21,867 nt of DNA. Source: a virus. The notes below the pieces were generated by a model. The model was not told the DNA's origin and searched no databases. It saw nothing but the letters and a program-made list of their open reading frames with translations. The stretch lies in IMG/VR virus record IMGVR_UViG_3300050821_002102, positions 1 through 21,867 of that record. One strand, given 5' to 3'. This document shows positions 15,773 to 21,327 of the stretch, one piece after another (position 1 is the stretch's first letter; the number at the start of each line of letters is the position of its first letter). Made by a program: the position numbers and the translations under genes.

Positions 15773-16015
15773 TCACAGCATTGGGTTATCGGCTTTCGCC
15801 TTCTCATGCGCGGCCTGGCGCGCGGCCTCGACCGCTTCTTTCGAATGCTTCGCGGCATACGCGGCCGCTCCGGTCGCGGGGGTATTCACGCGGGCTGTAC
15901 CTGTCGACGTCGCAAATTTGCCGCCGGCACGCTTATGCTTCGCCTCTTCGAACGCGTCCGCGACGTGTTGTCCGAACATGCCGGCACGTAGATGTAAATG
16001 GATGTGGGTGGCCAT
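15773..16015 (-). CDS. Small His-rich protein with HxHxH N-terminus
   Basis: An 80-residue protein beginning M-A-T-H-I-H-L-H-L. Alternating histidines suggest a beta strand that binds metal, but this is unproven. Further on comes K-H-K-R-A-G-G-K-F-A-T, similar to the G-R-F-A motifs seen in many phage head-region proteins, then an Ala/Lys/Glu-rich helix to the end. The ribosome site is weak (GAGA). Its TGA stop lies four bases before the ATG of the next small His-rich protein, implying translational coupling. I recognise no named family. Confidence 0.65.
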   Translation of the reverse strand: MATHIHLHLRAGMFGQHVADAFEEAKHKRAGGKFATSTGTARVNTPATGAAAYAAKHSKEAVEAARQAAHEKAKADNPML

Positions 16016-16023
16016 GATCGGTC

Positions 16024-16590
16024 TCAGGTTTTGTTTCTAACAACGTATGTTACCGCGTTTCTCATTTCCGCCTCGTCTACCAGAGTGTTCGTTCTAGTCA
16101 CCCCGCGCGCCCGGCGATCTGCCAAGGTCCGTTCAGCCAAAGGCGGCGGGGTGTTCGAATTGATTTGTTCCTTAATTGAATCGGCCGCCACGATGCCGGC
16201 AGCATTCAAACCTATCTCGATCCCTTGCGCATTTCCAGCTATGGCCGATCGCGCCACTGCCGACATGTGTTTGTTAATCGCCTCTTGCGCAGCCTCGATG
16301 CCCGGCATCATAGTCGGGCGTGCGGGAATGTTCGCCTCGGGGGCACCGAATTCGTTGATATACAGTCGCGCTGCGTTATTCAAAGATTCAGGATCCTTTT
16401 CACGATCCGCGTGATCTGCCGGAATTCCCACAACGACCTCGCGTTGTACAAGGTCGTATAGGGCCTGTATAACGATCTGAGAACGATCCGTCGTCTGTGA
16501 TGCCCCATTGCCGCCCACAACCCTGAATGCGTTGCTCAGGCTCGCTACAAGCCCGCGCATAGCTGATTCGTCGAATGCGCCGGTTGCCAT
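16024..16590 (-). CDS. Phage virion morphogenesis protein, gp10/gpG-like neck protein
   Basis: A 188-residue protein. The segment V-V-G-I-P-A-D-H-A-D-R, then N-N-A-A-R-L-Y-I-N-E-F-G-A, and I-P-A-R-P-T-M-M-P-G is the hallmark of gp10-like or virion morphogenesis proteins, which take part in joining head and tail. After it come an amphipathic helix (I-E-A-A-Q-E-A-I-N-K) and a C-terminus with P-P-L-A-E-R-T-L, also typical for this group. It sits between the DUF4054-like connector and small His-rich genes. No oddity in length. Confidence 0.75.
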   Translation of the reverse strand: MATGAFDESAMRGLVASLSNAFRVVGGNGASQTTDRSQIVIQALYDLVQREVVVGIPADHADREKDPESLNNAARLYINEFGAPEANIPARPTMMPGIEAAQEAINKHMSAVARSAIAGNAQGIEIGLNAAGIVAADSIKEQINSNTPPPLAERTLADRRARGVTRTNTLVDEAEMRNAVTYVVRNKT

Positions 16591-16592
16591 GA

Positions 16593-17081
16593 CTACCCCG
16601 AGAAGTCTTCGAAGCGAGGCCCGGACCAGGCAGCCCCCATCGGCGAAAACACCCCTGAATTGAACTGCTGTCCTGGCGGTGTGAATCCAGGGGGCGACTG
16701 CAGTGGTCCCGAACCAAATTGCCGGGCCATGTGCAGGAGAAGCGTCCCGTATCGAGTGCTGGCGAACGGGCCGTCTTCTGCGTGCGCGCCCATCGCGGTG
16801 TCATAAGCGATCGTGAGCTCACCGACCGTCTTGCTGGAAATCGGCCCTATCGTCATTCCTGGAGGCGCGCCATTGCTGCCTTCGGCCGTAGATAGCCCTT
16901 GCATCGTGAGATTGTGCGCCGTGTACAGCTGCGCGCCAAGATCGATCGCGACATTCCAACGTCGAGACGGCAGCAGTATATAGGCGTACTGCAGCCACAG
17001 ATTCACCATCGAATCCGGGTAGATAGTGGTCGACTTGAATTCCGGGAAATTAGCCCGGAAGCCTGGAACATCGATAGCCAT
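16593..17081 (-). CDS. Head-tail connector protein, DUF4054-like
   Basis: A 162-residue protein. The N-terminus F-R-A-N-F-P-E-F, then Y-P-D-S-M-V-N-L-W-L-Q-Y-A, R-R-W, and A-A/Q-L-Y-T-A-H-N-L follow the helical pattern of DUF4054 head-tail connector proteins (gp6/gp15-like). These bind the portal as a ring and open the path to the tail. The C-terminus is Gly/Pro-rich and probably flexible. The start is four bases after the stop of the small gene before it, with only a weak GAAG site, so coupling is likely. The next gene begins two bases after its TAG stop. Confidence 0.8.
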   Translation of the reverse strand: MAIDVPGFRANFPEFKSTTIYPDSMVNLWLQYAYILLPSRRWNVAIDLGAQLYTAHNLTMQGLSTAEGSNGAPPGMTIGPISSKTVGELTIAYDTAMGAHAEDGPFASTRYGTLLLHMARQFGSGPLQSPPGFTPPGQQFNSGVFSPMGAAWSGPRFEDFSG

Positions 17082-17085
17082 GGTG

Positions 17086-17280
17086 TTACTTCAAAAAGTC
17101 GGCCGCGCGAAGTTCGGCTTCTGTCCAACCTGCAGCTAGGAAGTCCACAATGGATACGCCTTGGGCTTTCGCCGTCATGCGGGGATCTTGGACCTTGCTG
17201 TGCGGGGCAGTGCCGCCATGCGGCTGATTGTGGGGATCCACACTCGGGGCCACTTTGTGACTGGTAGGCAGTAACGACAT
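17086..17280 (-). CDS. Small hypothetical protein between capsid and connector genes
   Basis: A 64-residue protein starting M-S-L-L-P-T-S-H-K. I chose this ATG because AGGAG lies just upstream (in the 17286-17292 region) and because longer in-frame versions would run backwards through the terminator hairpin into the capsid gene. The centre is rich in His, Pro and Gly (P-H-N-Q-P-H-G-G); the C-terminus has V-D-F-L-A-A-G-W-T-E-A-E-L-R-A, a pattern common at the ends of small phage head proteins. No known function. Position suggests a head-associated role. Confidence 0.7.
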   Translation of the reverse strand: MSLLPTSHKVAPSVDPHNQPHGGTAPHSKVQDPRMTAKAQGVSIVDFLAAGWTEAELRAADFLK

Positions 17281-17298
17281 TTCTATCTCCTGAAAGTG

Positions 17299-17326
17299 AA
17301 AGGGCCGGGGTTTGCCCCGGCCCTTT
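17299..17326 (-). terminator. Hairpin terminator after the capsid gene
   Basis: A perfect 12-bp inverted repeat (17299-17310 with 17315-17326) around a 4-base loop, mostly G and C and ending in AAA/TTT. On the minus-strand transcript it is followed by a broken U stretch (UUUCACUUUC). It lies between the capsid stop and the next ribosome site, so it probably reduces read-through into the connector genes. The weak U stretch means termination may be partial. Confidence 0.8.
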
Positions 17327-17351
17327 GATGGGGCTTCCATCGATCTCTGAA

Positions 17352-18443
17352 TTACACCCCGTAACGCCAGCCTGCGGTTTCCGGGTACACGACTTCCACG
17401 ACGCCAAGGCGGCAGAAGTAGGTCGTCATGTGCCAGATGCCCGAGTATTGGATCGGCGTGCGCTGGAGCGTCGTCATCGGATAACGGACCCGGTTGTACT
17501 GCTTCGTGTAGCAGAACATGACATCGTTCGAGCTCGTCTTCGTGCCCGGTACACCGAAGCTTGCCGCTCCGACGCCAGCATTCAGACCGACCAGCCATTT
17601 GCACGGGAAGATCTGCAGACCGCCGCCCTTTTGGGCGCGGACGGTGATGTTGTTCTCTTCCAGGTACTTCAGGACCGACACATTACCGGCATTCGAAACC
17701 TTCTGCGTCGAGATCAGACCAAACACGACCGGCGGGAGCAGCAGGCGGTTCGGCATCACTGCCCACGCCGAAGCGGTCCATACGCTCGTGATGAGTTCGT
17801 TCACGTCGGCCAGCATTTCGTCGGCTTGCTTGCTCGCCCACGGTGTGTAGCCGCTGGCACCCGTCGCCACGATCTTGTTGTTCGTGATCAGCGAGGAATT
17901 GAGCAGACCGGTGTCGCCCGTGCCGAGGTCACCAACGTACACTTGCTCGTCGATGTCCATCTGATGCTTCAACTGCAGGAATTCGAATTTCTGCTGGTCG
18001 ACAGGACGACCCGTCTTCGCAGCCGATTCAAGTTCCATGATCGTGAACTTGACTTCTTGTTCCCAAATCCGCAACGGATTGGCGATCTTCGCGATGTCGA
18101 GCGATTGGCTGGTCACCTGATTGGTGGTCTTGCCGGCCCACGACTTACCACGACCGACACTGTTGCCAGTGCCGAGGCCGCCCGGCGAACCACCGGTCGA
18201 CAGCGTGTAGGACGAAAGCTCGTCCGCGATCGTAACGTCGGAGCGCAGATCGATGTCACGGTGCCAGGTGACCGAAGCCAGCGGCATGTGCAGCGTCTGA
18301 TCCAGACGTTCGAGTTCTCCGACCATGAACGCGCCGGTCGAGTCGACCGTACGGATCACGGCACCCTTGCTGTCACGCACCTTGGCAGGCGTGGTCAGCA
18401 TGTAACCCTTGATCGGGTCCAGGACGAGATTGGTCATATCCAT
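17352..18443 (-). CDS. Major capsid protein, DUF2184 type (HK97 fold)
   Basis: A 363-residue protein with AAGGA eight bases before its ATG. It matches the DUF2184 capsid family in length and order: an N-terminal arm, a central region W-E-Q-E-V-K-F-T-I-M-E-L-E-S-A, the helix D-E-M-L-A-D-V-N-E-L, then L-L-P-P-V-V-F and L-K-Y-L-E-E-N-N-I typical of the A domain, and a final R-R/T-P-I-Q-Y-S-G-I-W beta segment. The mature protein forms the icosahedral shell. It directly follows the cement gene and is followed 25 bases later by a strong hairpin terminator, fitting high expression. Base composition is the most G+C-rich I counted by hand (38 of 60 in 17581-17640). Confidence 0.9.
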   Translation of the reverse strand: MDMTNLVLDPIKGYMLTTPAKVRDSKGAVIRTVDSTGAFMVGELERLDQTLHMPLASVTWHRDIDLRSDVTIADELSSYTLSTGGSPGGLGTGNSVGRGKSWAGKTTNQVTSQSLDIAKIANPLRIWEQEVKFTIMELESAAKTGRPVDQQKFEFLQLKHQMDIDEQVYVGDLGTGDTGLLNSSLITNNKIVATGASGYTPWASKQADEMLADVNELITSVWTASAWAVMPNRLLLPPVVFGLISTQKVSNAGNVSVLKYLEENNITVRAQKGGGLQIFPCKWLVGLNAGVGAASFGVPGTKTSSNDVMFCYTKQYNRVRYPMTTLQRTPIQYSGIWHMTTYFCRLGVVEVVYPETAGWRYGV

Positions 18444-18482
18444 TGCAGTTTCCTTCGTGTTGTGCCGTTGGGCTCAGATTGA

Positions 18483-19058
18483 TTAGTCGACCAGGACGAT
18501 TTCGGCCACGCCGAAGCTGTCCGCCCCGCCCATCCAATAAGCGTCATCAACGATCAGCTGATTGGTGGTGTAGGGATCCTGAACCGATTCGAATCCACCA
18601 ACCGGCAACGTCGTGAACGCGGAGGGGGTCGTCGCAGTAGTCACTCGAACATACACCGTGCCGCCGAGTACGGAGGTCGCGGCATACGTGCCTGTGGGTT
18701 GGTTCTGAGCAACGAGGATCGAACCTTGGGTCAGCACGTCAACCACTTGGCCGGCCGTCGGGCCGCTAGCGTTGAACGCAGCCGCGCCAAACGTCTCGCC
18801 CGAGCCATTGTCTTGCGTCGGGTACGGACGAACGGTCACGCCCACGATGTCGACGGAAGTGGCACCCTTGCCGCTGTCGTCGGTATGATCAACTGCACGC
18901 ACGGTGTTCGTCGCGCCATGGAACAGAACGGCTTGACCGAACAGAGTTGCGGGGTTCGAGCCACTGGCGTCATTCATGAACGCGCGGATCGAGCTCGGGT
19001 GAATACGGGTAACATCACCGGGAGAACCGGCACCCATGCGGTACGTGAAAGCGGCCAT
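18483..19058 (-). CDS. Structural cement / head decoration protein
   Basis: A 191-residue protein with AAGGA about seven bases before the ATG. It is almost all beta-prone, with many G, T, V and A, no membrane segment and no catalytic motif. The sequence M-A-A-F-T-Y-R-M-G at the start, the R-I-H-P-S-S-I-R segment and the stretch Y-V-R-V-T-T-A-T-T-P resemble phage cement proteins that sit between a DUF2213 protease and a DUF2184 capsid protein. Such proteins trimerise on the capsid surface and stabilise it after expansion. Position supports this role strongly; the family name is from memory. Confidence 0.7.
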   Translation of the reverse strand: MAAFTYRMGAGSPGDVTRIHPSSIRAFMNDASGSNPATLFGQAVLFHGATNTVRAVDHTDDSGKGATSVDIVGVTVRPYPTQDNGSGETFGAAAFNASGPTAGQVVDVLTQGSILVAQNQPTGTYAATSVLGGTVYVRVTTATTPSAFTTLPVGGFESVQDPYTTNQLIVDDAYWMGGADSFGVAEIVLVD

Positions 19059-19093
19059 GATTGATTCCTTGTCGTGTCGTAGTCAGTTGAAAA

Positions 19094-20077
19094 TTACTCG
19101 GCGGCTTGTTGCTTTGCCCAAAAATCTTCGTTCATGCGCTGCACGTCGGCCGTCGACATGGGGCTGTAGGAAATGGTATTCGTTGCGCCCAATGAGGCGG
19201 ATGCATCGCTAACTCGCTTGGCATTGGCTGCAACTTCTTCCGCCGTCATACCGCGGAGAGACGCCGTGCTCAGCTGGGCTTTGCGAACCGCGACCGCGCC
19301 GCGGAACGCAGAAGTCACGTCACGGCAGCTGCAGTCAGCGAAATTGGTCGTACGCGTGATTTGCGCCAGAACTGCTTGACCTTCGGTCGACGCGGCAAAC
19401 GCCGTCAGCGCTTTGCGGCGCATCCCGGTGATCGCAGCAAGACCTTGCGTCGGCGACAGCGCGCTGTCGAAAGTCGGGATCGAGATAGTGGGGGACAGAA
19501 CGGCGGCGTCAGCCAGTGTCTGAGCAAACGAGTCGACCAGCATCACGGAATCTTTGGCCTTGATCACGGCGTCGCCGGTTGCCTGAGGCGCTTCTTCTTT
19601 GAGTTCGCCCTCGATTTCCTTGTTGGCCTTCTCATGCGCGGGCTCGTCACCTTCTTTGCTGTCAACCATCGTGCCGGCGGTCTTGGCTTCTTCCGACATG
19701 GCATCCAGACTCTTCTTGATTTCGGCGAAACCATCTTCGCACGTCTTCTTCAGATGCTCGAACGAGTCATCCATGCCCTTGATCTTCTCGTGGAACGCGG
19801 TATTCGCTTCCGAGTCTTGGAAGAAAACCTTCTCGCCAAACATGCTGGCCGAATTGTCTTTGGCTGAGTCCACGCGTGTATCTCCTGTTTCGGGCAGCCC
19901 ACCTTCGGGCTTCGTCGTTTCCGGTCCACCCAAATGGATATGGACGTGTGTTTCTGATTCCGGGTCGCCGGTAAGCTTCATGACTTCGTCGCTGTCGTCC
20001 ATGGCGGCCTTCATAGCCTCCTTGTCGTCACGCATGACGGCGTCTTTCATTCGCTTCATCCAATCGGCAACGCGCAT
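19094..20077 (-). CDS. Putative nested in-frame scaffold (internal start in protease gene)
   Basis: An in-frame ATG at 20077 (residue 216, M-R-V-A-D-W-M-K-R-M) has a GGAG box at 20086-20089, eight bases upstream. The start falls exactly between the protease domain and the charged helical region, so it would give a free 327-residue scaffold without the protease. This layout is known from other phages: lambda C with nested Nu3. Here it is inferred from the ribosome site and domain boundary only. Confidence 0.45.
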   Translation of the reverse strand: MRVADWMKRMKDAVMRDDKEAMKAAMDDSDEVMKLTGDPESETHVHIHLGGPETTKPEGGLPETGDTRVDSAKDNSASMFGEKVFFQDSEANTAFHEKIKGMDDSFEHLKKTCEDGFAEIKKSLDAMSEEAKTAGTMVDSKEGDEPAHEKANKEIEGELKEEAPQATGDAVIKAKDSVMLVDSFAQTLADAAVLSPTISIPTFDSALSPTQGLAAITGMRRKALTAFAASTEGQAVLAQITRTTNFADCSCRDVTSAFRGAVAVRKAQLSTASLRGMTAEEVAANAKRVSDASASLGATNTISYSPMSTADVQRMNEDFWAKQQAAE

Positions 20078-20722
20078 AGCAGAATCTCCGGTCTTCGTGG
20101 TTGTTTGCACACCACAGGGAGGAAGTATATCAGCACATTCGCAGGTAGTAGGTACCCCCCACAGATCGAGCGTCTGTAGTGGCGCAGCTGAATCTTTAAC
20201 TGAGCACACTCCGGATCCGCAACGACCCTCTTTGTGTCGCAAGAACGCAACATGGTTGATGCGAATGTTGCGCTGCGCTGCGCGGCCTGGTCCGTAGATC
20301 TGGTATTGCGATTCGTAGCCACATGACAGATCCTGCTCCGGATCCGCTTCGATAGCTTCAATCGCCTCGGGACTTTTGAACACCAGATCAGCAAACAACA
20401 AATGGTCTTCGACACCTTCGCCGCGACGCACGTTCTGCATGTGCCCGTGTGAAAGCATCTTCCAGTTGCCGGGAGTCACATCGACACCTGGATGATCGTC
20501 GACGATGTCTTTACCTTCGGCGCTCGCTATGGCCTCAGGCGAGAACACTTCCTCTGCATCACGTTCGACGCGAATGATCCCGTTAGGATCCGCCGGCAGA
20601 TCGACTTCGTTATGGCTATACAGCTGGAACCCAGTGCGCGCGATAGCGCAGCCGGAGATAACGAGGAAACCTTCCGGCGTCTTCGCTTTCCGTTTACTGA
20701 GTTTGATCGGCGTGTAGAACAT
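19094..20722 (-). CDS. DUF2213-type prohead protease fused to scaffold-like region
   Basis: A 542-residue protein. Residues 1-175 fit the DUF2213 family of phage head maturation proteases: T-P-E-G-F-L and I-A-R-T-G near the N-terminus, D-D-H-P with H77, V-T-P-G-N-W, L-S-C-G-Y with S133, and N-H-V-A-F with H157 ahead of a G-R-C-G. H77 and S133 are the likely catalytic pair by family analogy. Residues 215-400 are charged, Lys/Glu-rich and predicted helical, typical of an internal scaffold; residues 259-263 are H-V-H-I-H. The C-terminal 140 residues are Ala/Ser-rich. The protein should guide capsid assembly and then cleave the scaffold. It precedes the cement and capsid genes. The first ATG has no clear ribosome site, whereas an internal ATG at residue 216 has one (see that entry). 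Confidence 0.85.
   Translation of the reverse strand: MFYTPIKLSKRKAKTPEGFLVISGCAIARTGFQLYSHNEVDLPADPNGIIRVERDAEEVFSPEAIASAEGKDIVDDHPGVDVTPGNWKMLSHGHMQNVRRGEGVEDHLLFADLVFKSPEAIEAIEADPEQDLSCGYESQYQIYGPGRAAQRNIRINHVAFLRHKEGRCGSGVCSVKDSAAPLQTLDLWGVPTTCECADILPPCGVQTTTKTGDSAMRVADWMKRMKDAVMRDDKEAMKAAMDDSDEVMKLTGDPESETHVHIHLGGPETTKPEGGLPETGDTRVDSAKDNSASMFGEKVFFQDSEANTAFHEKIKGMDDSFEHLKKTCEDGFAEIKKSLDAMSEEAKTAGTMVDSKEGDEPAHEKANKEIEGELKEEAPQATGDAVIKAKDSVMLVDSFAQTLADAAVLSPTISIPTFDSALSPTQGLAAITGMRRKALTAFAASTEGQAVLAQITRTTNFADCSCRDVTSAFRGAVAVRKAQLSTASLRGMTAEEVAANAKRVSDASASLGATNTISYSPMSTADVQRMNEDFWAKQQAAE
20086..20089 (-). promoter_or_regulatory. Internal ribosome binding site GGAG for nested scaffold
   Basis: GGAG on the minus strand, eight bases before an in-frame ATG at 20077. 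It contrasts with the gene's own first ATG at 20722, which has no purine-rich box at proper distance. Confidence 0.45.
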
Positions 20723-20728
20723 GGCGAT

Positions 20729-20995
20729 TTACAGAATTGTCCACGCATCCGCGGCCGCGCCGGCAAACAGAATTTGACCGATCGGACCGTTGTAATTCAG
20801 CAGCAGCGTGCCCGCCGTCGTTGCGGTCGGAGACAGCGTGACAAAATTCACACCATCAGCACTGATCTCGATTGCACGGCCAGCGTTGGTCGAATTCAAC
20901 TGAATGCTGAACGGGGGCGAACCTGCACCCACGCCAACGGCTACCGTGCCGCCGGCAGGCAATGTTCCGTGCATGAAAGCGTATGGCGTATCCAT
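20729..20995 (-). CDS. Small beta-rich hypothetical virion protein
   Basis: An 88-residue protein starting MDTPYAFMHG. Its ATG shares one base with the stop of the gene before it, and GGAG lies eight bases upstream. It is rich in G, A, T, S and V and contains the strand-like stretch I-E-I-S-A-D-G-V-N-F-V-T-L-S, which resembles turns in phage decoration or fibre proteins. No signal peptide, membrane segment or catalytic motif is visible. Location between an adaptor-like gene and the prohead protease makes a structural role likely. I do not recognise the family. An upstream TTG could in principle add one residue. Confidence 0.55.
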   Translation of the reverse strand: MDTPYAFMHGTLPAGGTVAVGVGAGSPPFSIQLNSTNAGRAIEISADGVNFVTLSPTATTAGTLLLNYNGPIGQILFAGAAADAWTIL

Positions 20996-21327
20996 CAAAT
21001 ATTCTCCGCGACAATGAGGCGAAAGCCCCGAGTGAATTCACGATTGTCGGCAGTGACGATCGTGTTCGATACGAAATATGTTCCGGCCGTCGGAGTGGTG
21101 ATCCACGCAGTGTTCACGTTGGTTGGATTGTTGACCGATACCGCGCCAAGTGTTACGCCGGCCGGGAGATTCCACACTGAGGTCTTGATCTGATCGGACG
21201 GGACACTGCCCAAGCTGGCTAGCAGTAGCGTCCAATCGATGCTGTAGTCACGGTCGTCAGTCGGCGCAGCCAGAATGAACCAACCGTTCTCGTCACGTTG
21301 GAAACCATTCGGCGTGTTCTCATTCAT
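20995..21327 (-). CDS. Small virion protein, resembles phage fiber-tail adaptor-type proteins
   Basis: A 110-residue protein starting at the ATG that shares one base with the upstream stop (TGATG). A GAGG box lies seven bases before this ATG; a GTG three bases earlier is possible but worse spaced. Visible landmarks are D-Y-S-I-D-W near the N-terminus, then S-V-W-N-L-P-A-G-V-T, a W-I-T-T-P-T-A-G-T-Y-F-V-S-N stretch and a final R-E-F-T-R-G-F-R-L-I-V strand. This order (YxxDW, WxxPxGL, TAGTxYxVxN, R-x-F) is one I recall from small beta-rich phage proteins annotated as fiber-tail adaptors; I cannot confirm the family here. Fold inferred as an Ig-like beta sandwich. It probably acts in the virion rather than as an enzyme. 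Confidence 0.6.
   Translation of the reverse strand: MNENTPNGFQRDENGWFILAAPTDDRDYSIDWTLLLASLGSVPSDQIKTSVWNLPAGVTLGAVSVNNPTNVNTAWITTPTAGTYFVSNTIVTADNREFTRGFRLIVAENI

Noticed and set aside
17281-17604. Longer version of the small gene after the capsid
   Set aside because: It would overlap the capsid gene in another frame and include the terminator hairpin; AGGAG supports the start at 17280.
17325-18482. Plus-strand open frame of 385 codons opposite the capsid gene
   Set aside because: It is antisense to a clear DUF2184 capsid gene, its product is Arg/His-rich with no domain, and it arises from the codon bias of the true gene.
19599-20297. Plus-strand open frame of 232 codons opposite the protease gene
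   Set aside because: Antisense to the DUF2213-type gene, Ser/Ala-rich, no ribosome site or family resemblance.
20492-21193. Plus-strand open frame of 233 codons
   Set aside because: It spans the antisense of three minus-strand genes and their junctions, which no real gene would follow so closely.
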